Positions 19,905 through 30,011 of a stretch of DNA of 64,000 nucleotides are shown one piece after another. Each line of letters starts with the position of its first letter. Positions within the stretch are counted from its first letter, which is position 1. The DNA lies in contig NC_088645.1 of the NCBI RefSeq assembly GCF_964019385.1, positions 7,435,527-7,499,526 on the forward strand, given 5' to 3'. Origin of the DNA: Sycon ciliatum (lineage: Eukaryota > Porifera > Calcarea > Leucosolenida > Sycettidae). The notes under the pieces are model-generated. The model ran no database searches and had not been told where the DNA came from. It was given only the letters and a program-made list of their open reading frames with translations. A program made the translations under genes and the position numbers.

Positions 19905-19945
19905 ACTGAGGTGCCTGGTTCGAGTCCCCGTGGTGTGGCTGATGA
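19905..19945 (+). repeat. B-box-like tRNA relic
   Basis: GGTTCGAGTCCCCGTGGTG resembles a tRNA T-arm with B box (GGTTCGANTCC). No A box or acceptor stem was seen, so this is a weak SINE or tRNA remnant. Confidence 0.3.
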
Positions 19946-20089
19946 TTTTTTTCAGTTTAATATTTTAGCCGATCGCTGACCTTGAAGGTCGTTTCACACT
20001 GCAAGTTAGTTACTAGTATTAGTTGGTCACTAGTGGCTTGTTATGGTGCGCTAGTGTTTGGAGAAAGACAGCTACCAAAACAATTGACC

Positions 20090-20150
20090 AACTCCAAGAG
20101 CTTGGCTGATCGTGATCGTCCGTACGGTGCACTTATGGTGCAGCCTCCCT
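20090..20150 (+). pseudogene. short relic of the H gene family
   Basis: One frame reads LADRDRPYGALMV, matching DRPYGALKV in the C-terminal domain of H1-H3; at DNA level GATCGTCCGTACGGTGC parallels 36545-36565. It shows that an H-type copy once lay next to gene E. Confidence 0.4.
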
Positions 20151-20256
20151 AACCTTAATCGACCGTATAATTATTACTATAAACCTACTGGACCCAAGGA
20201 TAATAATGATTGTGTTACTTTTTGTACGTATAATTATATTTTTTATTTTTTGTTGT

Positions 20257-20820
20257 GCCGGGGTAAACTATTCACGCGGTGATAACTATTGTGTTCAGTT
20301 TGACTGAGTACAGAAATCAAATGGCGTGTACATTGTAAGATTCTAGGTGCCAATGAAAATAAATTACACATTTTGCAGTACCGTTTGAAGGTTTCAGGTA
20401 CCTGTAAGTGTACTTCTCCACTGTAATCAGAGTTTTACAGAGCCGAGCAGAAGAGCTCTTCTGACCTCCAGGTGTGCACCCTTATTGCCGCTTCTCTTTC
20501 TTGCCTTTTAACATGTAATCCAGGTGTGTACTTGAGAAAGTTCGATTAATTTAAAAAGTTAATTCGTGTTGATTGTCGTGCCTCCACTCGGCTACCCACT
20601 ACAGTAGGATGGCGACGTATGTAGACGTGTGTGTGCTGGAAGTCATTGGAATTAATATAATTATACATTACATGTACTTGTATGTGTGGCGATTGTATAA
20701 CGTCGTATAGGGGAACTACGATCGAATCTACGCAGGTGCATATGAACTGTGCACTATTACGGAATTTGTCTCACAAAGTATAAAAGGCGGCGCTATTTTT
20801 CTGTTTTGTGTCGGGACTTC
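20257..20820 (+). promoter_or_regulatory. gene E upstream region with TATA box
   Basis: TATAAAA at 20779-20785 (in GTATAAAAGGCGG) is followed by a pyrimidine-rich stretch. About 130 bp upstream, GTGGCGATTGTATAACGTCG and GGGGAACTACGATCGAATCT are nearly identical to the F locus. Further upstream, 20265-20350 aligns with the displaced flank of F (37185-37290) and the G upstream region, so about 500 bp of promoter sequence is shared. Confidence 0.65.
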
Positions 20821-20825
20821 ACAAT

Positions 20826-20924
20826 ATGCCAGAAGAGCAAGTGCAGCAACTATTACAAAGCCAACTGGACGCAGGCACATTGCAATCTCTAAAAGATCAG
20901 CAAGCCGCTAGTTTTGGTGTATGA
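20826..20924 (+). CDS. conserved upstream ORF of gene E
   Basis: The 32-codon uORF begins MPEEQVQQ and contains QLDAGTLQSL, ending 10 bases before the main ATG. The F locus has a 30-codon equivalent (MPEEQLQQ..QLDAGTLQIL), and G has RLDEGTVLF. Retention of start, core motif and stop near the main start suggests translational control, not a protein with its own role. Confidence 0.5.
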   Translation: MPEEQVQQLLQSQLDAGTLQSLKDQQAASFGV

Positions 20925-20934
20925 GACTATCGAC

Positions 20935-21684
20935 ATGGAGGGCAAGCAACAACAGGAGGGGGCATCATCTGTTTTTGTGATCGAAATATGCGAAGATCCA
21001 GTTCCACCTCCTCTACCTCCACGTCGACGGGCTCGTCAGCCATCAGCTTTGGTTGCAGCGGCAGTATGTGCGGGGTCACCACCACCGCCACCTCTCCCCC
21101 CACGTCGGCCTGCTCTACCACCGCGGGATTACCCGACATCAGGCCGAGCTGCTGCTGCTGAAATGCGGGCAAATCAGGCTCCAGGAAAGGCTGTAGCAAC
21201 AACAAGTAGCGCCGTGTCAGATGCAGACTACACGCCCATGGACTATACTCCCATGAGGCGGCACGGCGGGAAAACTGGCGCTGTACAAGATACAGACTAC
21301 ACGCCAATGCATTCCACCGTGATGAGGCGCAAAGTTAGACGACCTCGCGCCCCACGTATGCAGCCTATAAAGGAAGGCGTTGTTATGACAACCGAAGTTC
21401 CATGTGTTCCCACAGCAGAAGCGCTGCAAGCTGTGGCACCACATGGTACTCGTGCCATGCAACGCGTAATGAAACTTCCGCCCTCCACAGTAACGTTGGA
21501 GCGGACACCCCTGGAATGGCCTGAATTCAAGCCTAGTTACTTCGAGGAGGTCGCTAGAACCAGAGAATTTGAAGCGGCACGTCAGCAAGGCAGTGCTTCC
21601 GAAGCAGGCGCTGCCGGAGATGCAGGCCCCGTCCAGGGAAAGAAAAAGAAGAAGTCCCGGATTGCGAAGTTCTTTGAGTGGTGA
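20935..21684 (+). CDS. gene E: proline-rich YTPM protein with basic tail
   Basis: From ATG 20935 (the family-conserved start, MEGKQQ) the protein has 249 residues. PPPLPPR at about 24-30 and 51-57 fits SH3-ligand PxxPxR, and ALPPRDYP follows at 60-67. YTPM occurs at 99-102, 104-107 and 122-125, each matching the p85 SH2 ligand pattern YxxM. Residues 131-141 are arginine-rich. A conserved block AMQRVMKLPPS, then EWPEFKPSY (194-202), is shared with F and partly with G. The end is KKKKKSRIAKFFEW, a polybasic amphipathic tail that could bind acidic membrane or nucleic acid. A CGA-to-TGA change ends it four residues earlier than F. The protein has no folded catalytic domain and reads as a disordered linear-motif scaffold. 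This function is inferred and no known family was recognised. Confidence 0.7.
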   Translation: MEGKQQQEGASSVFVIEICEDPVPPPLPPRRRARQPSALVAAAVCAGSPPPPPLPPRRPALPPRDYPTSGRAAAAEMRANQAPGKAVATTSSAVSDADYTPMDYTPMRRHGGKTGAVQDTDYTPMHSTVMRRKVRRPRAPRMQPIKEGVVMTTEVPCVPTAEALQAVAPHGTRAMQRVMKLPPSTVTLERTPLEWPEFKPSYFEEVARTREFEAARQQGSASEAGAAGDAGPVQGKKKKKSRIAKFFEW

Positions 21685-21699
21685 AAGAACGGGTAAATG

Positions 21700-21990
21700 T
21701 TCCCAGTCTAGACATTGCTGAAACAATTGTTATAGTCTTCAAACTTGCATGTACATGTGTTAGTTTTATGATGTAACAACCTGTTGTAGTCTACCCATTG
21801 TCAACATGTTGTAGTCTATTGTTTTAGTTAAAGTTGAGAACATAATGTTTTAGTCTACTCATTGTCAACATGCTGTAGTCTATTGTTTTAGTTAAAGTTG
21901 AGAACATAATGTTTTAGTCTACTCATTGTCACAATGTCGTAGTCTTTTCAAAAACGAAATGTTTTAGTTTGCTGCTGTATAATAAAATGA
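21700..21990 (+). promoter_or_regulatory. gene E 3' UTR decamer array with AATAAA
   Basis: About ten TTTTAGTCTA/TGTAGTCTA units, with an exact local duplication of TGTAGTCTATTGTTTTAGTT-type sequence (about 21810-21910). It ends in AATAAA at 21981-21986. The same architecture follows B, C and F. Confidence 0.6.
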
Positions 21991-22015
21991 TTTTGTTCAC
22001 CCATCAATCAAACTT

Positions 22016-23000
22016 TTTAAGAAGACTGGCAGAGCATGGGTACCAGCTGTTCAAGGGAGATTATCTAGAATCGCTAACTCTCCTCCATGGTTGACCTCTC
22101 CTGAACAGGCCATCGAGGCTTTTCGACGATTCGCCTCAACGAATTTCAGGACATTACATAACGAATTTCAGGACATTGGTGCGCACGTAGTAAAAGAGAC
22201 AAAGATGTAGCTTCTGAGCTCCCGCCATTGGTGAAGTTTTTTATGTACCAGCCACCACAAAACGAGAAGGAGATCCGTGCTGATGTCAGTGTAAAAGCAT
22301 TCTGGACAATGGCTCAGAACGTGTTTTATGACGTCCAGCTGCATCACCGAAGCCCTCAGGCATAATTAGCAGTGCCCATTGGACAGAGGGTGGCTGTCTT
22401 GGGGGAGCCAGGAGACTTGGTACGGGATCGAAGCCTGAAGCGCCGTATTGGAGAGTTAGAAATTACCTGTGAGAAAAAGGTAGACGGCTGCACGTGTACA
22501 GGCCCATTATCTTCGTACGAGTCACACGTCACTCGGGACCATGGTTAAATGTATATGTACAGTCATGCATACATAATACATTCACCCCACCGTGTTTTTC
22601 AACATGTGTCCGTGTTTTTCAACATGTGTCCGTGTTTTTCGCACTCGACTTTATACTAGAATAAGCCCATTAAAGGAAGAGCGAATCCATCACACAAATT
22701 GCCAACGTCGAACTGTGGTACTGTCTCTCCATCAGTCTTCACCATGGTGGGTGGCTTTGCAGCGAATTTGTCAAGCTTCATAAAGCGAGTGCGCGGACTG
22801 AAGTGTCCGTTGACAAACCTAATAGCGAGCAAATCGCTTACGTTTAGTGCTCATGCCAGCAATATTGTGCATTCGCGGACGAAGCTCAGCGTGCCACCGC
22901 CCCAGTTTGTGCACTGAGGAAGTTGATTATAGCTGAGAACCGCTTCTAAGCATGACCAGAAATAAACAAGACTAATAATTGATGTGTGATCTCTAAGGTC
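22016..23000 (+). repeat. E-locus downstream segment, paralogous to 43440-44240
   Basis: GCATGGGTACCAGCTGTTCA and CTCCATGGTTGACCTCTCCT match the F locus exactly. At about 22690-22920 a decayed frame (CGTVSPSVFT..GGFA, FIKRVRG) resembles the region downstream of RT in some invertebrate retroelements; this is a weak call. A 20-bp unit CGTGTTTTTCAACATGTGTC repeats 2.5 times at 22591-22640. Confidence 0.55.
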
Positions 23001-23149
23001 CTTCTTTGGATCCTTTCTTACACTGTTAATCGACTTACATGTATATCAAGTACATGTGATGCTAACATTTAATCGAATTCGGATTATGAGCCAATAGGAT
23101 CAAAGTAGAAGGGAAAGGAACAATGTTTTATGAGTTATGACTGACAGTC

Positions 23150-23780
23150 CACCACGGTGAAGATATAATGTACAGTCAGAAAGTGCAACAATAGGGCACT
23201 AAAACTGAGAAGGGTAGTGAGACATTCAACGACCTCACACCCAGCTCCAGCGGCTCTACGAAGCGCAAACTAACAGCCTTCCAACTTGGATGCCTCAGGT
23301 GCGAAAAGCTCAAAGGAGGGACATCTTCGTTGCACTTCCCTTCCCTTGTGTGGAACTTTCCTTTTTTCATTGTTTCCTTCCGTTCTTTTGTAGTTCAACT
23401 GCCGACTTTCCTCCGATCCTCGTCAACCAAAAACCTATACTCCGACCAAAATCTGGTCCCTAATTTGCTAAATCCTTCAGTTTCCTTGTTGTTATTGCTT
23501 CCCCTCTGAGCTAGGCTCCTTAGACAGTCCCAGGCTGTTGAATATGCAGTTGAGTGAACTTTATAATGCTTACTGATTCTCAAATTCTTTTCTTTTCTTT
23601 CTTTCTTACTTTCTTTCCTTATTATTTCTTTTCACATCCAATATTTCACATTCACTTTGCGTGCTTTCTCTCCTCTTCTTAACTATGTTACTAGTACATA
23701 CACAAAGAAGAGATCACCAGATAGGCGCTAGCCTTTGGGGAATCCTAAAATAAAGATTATTATTATTATTATGGGGGTGG
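23150..23780 (+). repeat. dispersed repeat plus LINE 3' tail, paralogous to 44460-45085
   Basis: GTGCAACAATAGGGCACTAAA, CCAACTTGGATGCCT and TGTTGAATATGCAGTTGAG all recur in the F-locus flank. The segment ends in the LINE-type tail AGGCGCTAGCCTTTGGGGAA, AATAAAG(ATT)n. Parts also recur at 24276-24400 (plus), 37455-37600 and 45460-45670 (minus). Confidence 0.6.
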
Positions 23781-24632
23781 CTTTATTGGTTTTGTGTTTG
23801 TATTATGCAGCATCCCGGGTCATTTAAGACCATGGGGAGTACTGCTGTTGTATGTGAAGAAAATATAATAAGGAAGACTGAGAAAAAAGAAAGAAAAAAG
23901 AGAGAAATACTGTGAACAGCAAATCTACAATGATGCATGTACAATCTATTATACATCTAATCTGCGAGAATGAGACTTAACACAAGCAGGTACAGTAATA
24001 GCAAGAGAGCTTAATCAGAAAACAAAATCCGTTGAAAAGTAACCGTCATCAAATCGGAAATCGAGCCCTTCAGCGACACAATAGCACTGAAGGCAGCAAT
24101 ATAATTCTTCTCATTCAACATCAGTGAAGCACCGTCAAAACCGGTGAATGGGGGCTGATGGTATTATTGTTGTCTTTGTTATTGGCAAATGATTAATATT
24201 ACAAGTAGAAAGGAAAAGGACACACGGAAACGAGCCAAGAGCAACCCTCCACCACCGCAACCAGACACTATACACAGTCAGAAAGCGCAACAGCCAGGCA
24301 CAAAACCGACAGAGTACCGAGACACCCGACGTCCCGACACCCAGCCCCAACACATCTCCGCAGCGCTAGCCTTCCAACTTGGAAGGTTCAAGGTTATGGA
24401 GATGTGTCGAAGCTAGGCGCCAGGACGCCGAATGTCCCAGCACTCCGCCAGTCCCGCGCCCAGCCGCCGCACACCCCGACTGCATATATTATTATTATTA
24501 TTATTCAAATAATCTACGTGGAGATAAAAGTTTAATAAACGCTATGAAAAGTATGAATGCCGCAGACATCACCACGCAACATGGACCCTTCAACACCTGA
24601 GCGCACGTATCAAGCAGCATGTACCACTTCAC
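23781..24632. other. non-coding interval with dispersed repeat
   Basis: 24185-24400 is a diverged copy of the repeat above. A (TAT)n run lies at 24485-24507. No gene is supported. Confidence 0.4.
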
Positions 24633-25557
24633 ATGCTGCCGGACGCAGCAAAAGCGAAGCGCCCGAAGCGGGGAAGACCACGCAAGAACCCGCTCCCTCT
24701 ACCACCCACACAACCAGAGCAAGTCGAACACACGGTGCAGAGGAAGAGTGGTGGATCACTAAGCCAACCGAATGTTCCTTCTCCACCGTTGCCCTTGCTG
24801 CCACCGGAGCCACCACCAGTGCCGTTGGTGGCTGGGGTTGGGGAGGAGTCGGCAACAACGACGGTACCGCTAATCACAGAAATTGATCCCATTTCTTTGA
24901 CACAGTATCCGGCTGTGCGGACACCGCAGCACCCTCCGGCGCTTGATCCGTGGGTCCAGAGACCACGGAGGTCGACCGCTAATTATTCAACCGAAATATA
25001 TGCTAGGAATGGCCAAGGCCCACGCGGAGCATCGAAGGAGACCGGAAGCCGAGGGCAAAACGGAACACAATCTCGGGACGTAGATGAGGTAAGGACAGTG
25101 GCACGGGACAGACGTAGGAAGGAGAACATGGATGGTATCAGACGACTGACTGGTGGTGAATATGAGTTGGGTGATGATGCGGCGGATGACGAGGATACAG
25201 ATGACAACGAGGCGGATGACGGCGAGGATACAGATGACGACGAGGCGGGTGATGACGAGGCGGCGGATGACGACGAGGCGGATGACGATGAGACGGCTGG
25301 TGGTGATGGTGATAAAACGGATGATGAGGAGTCAGGTGGCAGGGAAGGTGATGGAGCTGATGAGGGTGAAATTCGTAAGAAGTCAGCTGTGTACTTGCAT
25401 TTGTTATCTCGTCCCGATTGTTTGAGTGTTTATGATGATTCCCACTTCTCTGTACTGTGTCGTGCCCGTTATGTCCAGCAGTTGAAGGTCCTTGAAGCTG
25501 TTTGTATTCGTACGCATAAGCCCGATTTGTGTAAGCAAAAAGAACATGTTTTAGCAC
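24633..25557 (+). CDS. AT-hook, proline-rich, acidic Penelope-like tail ORF
   Basis: The frame opens MLPDAAKAKRPKRGRPRKNP, where RGRP flanked by basic residues is an AT-hook (minor-groove DNA binding). A proline-rich part follows, then RRSTANYS, then about 60 residues of Asp/Glu/Ala repeats, and KKSAVYLHLLSRPDC, FSVLCRARY, QLKVLEAVCIRTHKP and LCKQKEHVLAL. The last part is the family tail seen in the other Penelope-like copies and in GIY-YIG retroelements. RT and the GIY-YIG motif itself are absent. The frame runs on to 25736 only because a MITE was inserted at TTAA 25558. Across that insert the tail closes within a few residues (K-L-F-L), as in the relatives. Whether the AT-hook half belongs to the same gene is uncertain. 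Confidence 0.5.
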
Positions 25558-26167
25558 TTAACCCTTTAAGAGCCACAGGAAAATTTCAAAATTCTGCATT
25601 TTTTCGTGTTCCTTGGACCATAGCTTCAGTTCTACTCACTCAATCTTCACAATCTAGGGCTTCCTGGAAAGGTCTCCGCGAGAGGAAGAGAATGAGGTTG
25701 ATCATGATAGCCAGCACACCGTCTATCCAGCGCTAGATCGCAGCGACAGTACGAAAAATGCCCCAAATGCGTCCAATTGCGTCCCGCTCCAGATATTTCA
25801 TTTTACTCGATCGTGGAGTTCCCATTTTTTCGCTGTGTACTCTTGACAATATCAACAGTGAAACCCGTGCAAATTCGAGTAAACCAGCGTGACGAAAAGT
25901 CTCAAAATTCTCAATACTAAAGTCGCACTGCGCGCTTTTGAAATTGCCGCGATCGCGGCTCAACTTACGAGTGATTTATCTCAGGAACCGTTGCTCGCAG
26001 CGCTTCGCGGATTGTTTCTCCTGACAGGTGAGAGTTTTCTCTTCGCCCTGGATATTTCGATCACTGAATTTGAGCAGGATTGGACTGAGTTACGATCTTT
26101 TGAAGTTTTGCATTTGAATGCGTCGTTTACGACGCATTCAAGTATGGGGCGGCTCTTAAAGGGTTAA
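25558..26167. mobile_element. 602-bp TTAA-flanked MITE, piggyBac-like
   Basis: TTAA flanks both sides (25558-25561, 26164-26167). Ends CCCTTTAAGAGCC and GGCTCTTAAAGGG are perfect 13-bp inverted repeats beginning CCC, as in piggyBac-type elements. Near the right end GAATGCGTCGTTTACGACGC forms an internal palindrome. No transposase is encoded. It interrupts the Penelope-like ORF tail cleanly. Confidence 0.8.
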
Positions 26168-26354
26168 GTTATTTTTGTGAGTTTGCACCCCGTGTTCATG
26201 AGTTGTTTCTGCACTGTTCATGCCCGGTTGTCACACTTACTCTTTATTTTAGTTTTCACTTTTTGTAATACTTACCACAAGTTACCCGTCATGTGTCACA
26301 CTTCTTTGGATTTTTAACCTTTGTTTTTCCCTTGATCTCTTTAGTTCCGTATTT

Positions 26355-26388
26355 CCACTGATGATCGGAGCGTGAAAATCGATTTTGG
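26355..26388 (+). ncRNA. hammerhead-like motif downstream of Penelope-like ORF
   Basis: CCA, CTGATGA (26358-26364), TCG-GAG-CGT (C-G and G-C pairs, with a T-T mismatch at the first pair), GAA, palindromic AATCGATT as stem III, cleavage base T, then TGG pairing with CCA. The core is canonical, stem I is only 3 bp and stem II is weak. Activity is doubtful alone but possible as a dimer. Confidence 0.5.
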
Positions 26389-26484
26389 CAACACACAAAA
26401 CCAAACCTTGAACAAATTGTCATGTTGCGTGGTGATGTCTGCGGCATTCATACTTTTCATAGCGTTTATTATTATTATGATTAT

Positions 26485-26730
26485 ATCTCAGTGTACGATG
26501 GTCTGGACCTGCTTACGCTTATTAAATTTTATGCTTTCACCACTTTCGATACTTCCCCTCCCTCCACCCCCTTGTTTTCTATTTCTCTGAAAGTCCATAT
26601 GCCTACATAGAATGGACGAGAACACCCACACCTACGCCAACAACAACAACTACAAAATAGAACATAGTGGCCTACAAGGGACGTGTGGGTGCTATGAAGG
26701 TGAGGTGAGGTGCGCGCCCTCGAACCATAG
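26485..26730 (+). repeat. dispersed repeat, also at 45086-45343
   Basis: TCCATATGCCTACATAGAATGG, AACAACAACTACAAAATAG and GGTGAGGTGAGGTGCGCGCC are shared almost base for base with the copy at 45086-45343. No coding role was seen. Confidence 0.65.
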
Positions 26731-26875
26731 AACATTCTTGCCAGTATTCAGGTCTACTCGCTGGCATGCCGTTACACTGCTCATCGTAGTCCCCCCTCCC
26801 AATCTGTACTCTCTTGTACCAGCATCCTTCAATGCCACGGATCCCACGATAGGCGGTCTTTGGGTCTTCCTAACG

Positions 26876-27375
26876 AGAGAGCTTGGAATCTCAGGGCCCT
26901 ACGCTATACTTTTTGGCCTTGATGACCTAGACAAAAAAAAGCATAGGGATGTTATAAATTCTTTAAAAAAATCCTTTTTTTAAGACATAACCTGGGATTC
27001 GAACCCGCACTATCGCGCGCCCTGCATGCATCCCCGATACACTTCGCACACATACCCATTCTTCCAAGTTGTTTCACATTGTGATCTTGCATTTAGAAGC
27101 CCTATTTGAATATGCATTGTGGCCAGCCGTCTTTGATGGCACGGTACGGTAGGGGATAGGTACGGGACAGGTACGATCGAGGGTAGTACGACACCGTCTC
27201 CCGTACCGTACCATCAAACACAGCTGGCCACATACAACTGCCCGCAATATTCAAATAGGGCTTTCAAACGCAAGATAATAACGTGAAGCAACTTGGAAGA
27301 ATGGGTTTGAATGCGAAGTGTATGGGGGAATGCATGTATGGCGATAGTGCGGGTTCGAATCCCAGGATATGCCTG
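26876..27375. repeat. fold-back repeat with B-box-like ends, unit 1
   Basis: Arms 26994-27154 and 27199-27363 are inverted copies meeting at a TACCGTAC-rich centre. Each outer end carries GGGTTCGAATCCC, a B-box-like (RNA polymerase III) sequence; the right end is followed by an A-run. A leader CGAGAGAGCTTGGAA.CTCAG precedes it. The unit repeats at 28201-28740. Confidence 0.65.
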
Positions 27376-27669
27376 AAAAAAAAAGGAGAATTGAAAAATA
27401 TATAACATATTATGCTTTTTTGCCGTCAGATACAGGCCCGGCGGAAGCAATTGTTGATTGGTCCGGCCAAGTTTTTTCGCCAGCACAGCACTTGCGCACA
27501 TGTGACATGTGCCAACACAACGTCTCTTTGCTCATCATAGGTCAACCAAGACCATGTCTTGAAATACATGTATGACGCCTGACAAGAGCGCTTCACCACT
27601 GCCTTTTTCCCAAATTCCCGCCGAGGAAACGCGAAGGAAGTAGTTGGGTGGACTGGCACTTCTGGCACA

Positions 27670-27907
27670 GATACTTCGCTGGAAAAAGCCATAGCTGCTA
27701 AGCATGCACTGCAGCTAAGCTGACCAAACAGCGAGACAAATTTAAAAAACTACTTCGTTCAGTAAGTACTTGAGGGTTTTTCGTCCAGTGCTTCACATTC
27801 TTTTACTGAACGAAGTAGTTTTTTCAAATTAAATTATTTGTCTCACTGTTTGGTCAGCTTAGCTGCAGTGCATGCTTAGCAGCTATGGCTTCTTCCAGCG
27901 AAGTATC
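27670..27907. repeat. inverted repeat with arms of about 100 bp
   Basis: GATACTTCGCTGG (27670) through TTCGTTCAGTAA (27765) is the inverse of 27803-27907, including GCTAAGCATGCACTGCAGC. The loop is about 37 bp. No flanking duplication was found. Confidence 0.7.
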
Positions 27908-28200
27908 CATCATGGCACGTGCTTTCAGGTCGCGCGACTCGCGCCACAGGCCCACAGGCGCTAGGCCACAGCTAGACCTCAAGCGCGCACGCGTGCACGG
28001 CAAGATCAGAGCGAGATCGCAAGTACGCGTATATGCAATCGATGATCACAACAATCATAACGTTACTGTGTCGTAAAAAAATCGTCAGTGGCCGAAAAGT
28101 TGGTCCGGCCATGGCCGGACCGACCGGAGCGGCTCCGCCGGCCCTGAGATACGGATAGCGCCAGGCGTGACACAAACAAACAACCAAACACACAAACAAA

Positions 28201-28845
28201 CGAGAGAGCTTGGAAGCTCAGGGCCCTACGCTATGCTTTTTTTCCTTGATGACCTAGACAAAAAAATCATAGGTATGTTATAAATTCTTTTTAAAAAAAT
28301 TCCTTTTTTTTAAGACATAACCTGGGATTCGAACCCGCACTATCGCGCCCTGCATGCATCCCCCGATACACTTCGCATACATACTAATTCTTCCAAGTTG
28401 CTTCCCATTATGATCTTGCATTTGAAAGCCCTATTTGAATATGCATTGTGGCCAGCCGTCTTTGATGGCACGGTACGGTAGGGGATAGGTACGGGACAGG
28501 TACGATCGAGGGTAGTACGACACCGTCTCCCGTACCGTACCATCAAACACAGCTAGCTGGCCACATTCAGCTGCCCGCAGTATTCAAATAGGGCTTTCAA
28601 ACGCAAGATCATAACGTGAAGCAACTTGGAAGAATGGGTATGAATGCGAAGTGTATGGGGGAATGCATGTAGGGCGATAGTGCGGGTTCGAATCCCCCCC
28701 CCCCCAGGATATGCCTGAAAAAATAGGAGAATTGAAAAACGGGATAGCGCCAGGCGTGACACAAACAAACAAACAAACACACAAACACACAAATACCAAA
28801 CGAGAGAGCTTGGAAGCTCAGGGCCCTACGCTATGCTTTTTTGCT
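28201..28845. repeat. fold-back repeat unit 2 plus partial third leader
   Basis: This nearly duplicates 26876-27375: arms start at 28324 and end near 28697 (TGCGGGTTCGAATCCCC). A third copy of the leader, CGAGAGAGCTTGGAAGCTCA, occurs at 28801. Between them, ACAAACAAACAAACAC microsatellite-like tracts occur twice. This suggests tandem duplication of the whole unit. Confidence 0.65.
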
Positions 28846-28948
28846 TGCTTATCATGCATGTAACGTGTCAAAGCTGTGATGGCCCTGGCTAGCGTTCTGG
28901 AGTCGAAGTTATATCTGTCCTGACGTTGCCTGTGACCGGTAGGCATAT

Positions 28949-29134
28949 GCGGATAATTCTGGCAGAAAAATTGGCAGAATTCGGTACTTTTTCGTGTAAG
29001 TTTCATGCATGTTTGGTATGTGGATAAAGAAATGGAGCAGAATTCGAGGAATTGCCCGCCATAAGGTTTGTATGGTTCTGCCAATTTCACTGCTTTTCGA
29101 GCAGAATCTGCCACCTTTTCGAGAAATAATCCGC
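28949..29134 (-). mobile_element. 185-bp MITE-like repeat, copy 2
   Basis: Inverted copy of 5992-6176, with the termini GCGGATAATT and AATAATCCGC and high internal identity. Confidence 0.6.
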
Positions 29135-29379
29135 ACACCCCTAGTGACCGGCGCTGACTCTGCCGATCACGGACGTTCTGGAGTCGACGGGATCTCTCTT
29201 CCGACGTTTCCTGTGACCGGCGCTGACTCGCCCGTTCAGGATTATTTTGGAGATGACGGGATCTTTCTTACAAAGTATGTTTTTGCTGACGCATCCTGTC
29301 TTTTATTCGGCAACTAAAGTCCATTCTAATAGCATTTCCTCGTCTCCCTACTTCGTATTTCTTTTCAGAAAATCTCCCT

Positions 29380-29500
29380 ATACAGCAGGGAGTCGTTTAC
29401 ATAATACGAATCCCTGCTATACATCTATATACGTTATAATTATTATGCTACAGAAAGAAAGTGTTATCACCCTCAAATTGTTTACGTAGTGTATGGTGCG
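29380..29500 (+). pseudogene. Penelope-like tail relic
   Basis: The frame ending at 29489 closes with LQKESVITLKLF, matching the terminal QKE.V..L.LF of the related ORFs. The rest is lost. The hammerhead about 260 bp downstream keeps the usual spacing. Confidence 0.4.
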
Positions 29501-29750
29501 AGTGTTGTGAGTATGATTGTCCCCCCCCCTCCCTCCGTTCACACTTCCTTCCGTCTGTTCAGGTTCGTTCTTTGTTTTGCTGATGCTGATGATTCACATA
29601 TGCATTGTTCTTACCTGCTGACCTTGCCCCCCACTGAATTGATGTAGTATTATCACCTTTTTTGTTTCGCTCCTTTTCACCTTCTTTCACTTTTATTTGT
29701 CCATAATTATAAGATTAGTTCAAGTAGTTCTCATTCCATTGTTACGTAGA

Positions 29751-29785
29751 TTCACTGATGATTGTAACAAGAAAACAGTTCTGAA
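29751..29785 (+). ncRNA. minimal type I hammerhead ribozyme
   Basis: TTCA (29751-29754), CTGATGA (29755-29761), stem II TTG/CAA with loop TAA, GAA (29771-29773), stem III AAC-A-GTT (effectively 2 bp), cleavage base C, TGAA (29782-29785) pairing with TTCA. All core positions are canonical. It lies downstream of a Penelope-like tail relic. Confidence 0.65.
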
Positions 29786-30011
29786 CGAATCCTCGCTTTC
29801 CCTTCCTTGTGTGCCTTGCGATAATCGTACAACATTTTACACATACATGTCGACATAATGCTTACTGTGCAATTAGTTGTCTTTGTAGCTATAATTATTA
29901 AAACTTCTGTCTCCGAAAGGCTTGTTCATTTTTAAATTGTTTGATGGAAACATTTTTGTTGTTTCGTTCTGTGACAATTGTACAAGCTGCCAGGCGTTGT
30001 TTTTCTATTGC

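Noticed and set aside
20914-20934. Gene E start at 20914 (TTG)
   Set aside because: The first codon is not ATG; the ATG at 20935 is conserved in gene F and follows the uORF stop.
24983-25557. Histidine-rich and serine-rich minus frames opposite the acidic ORF
   Set aside because: They are antisense readings of GAT/GAC repeats.
27345-27375. tRNA gene at the B-box-like GGGTTCGAATCCC
   Set aside because: No A box at the right distance and the sequence is the end of a long inverted repeat.
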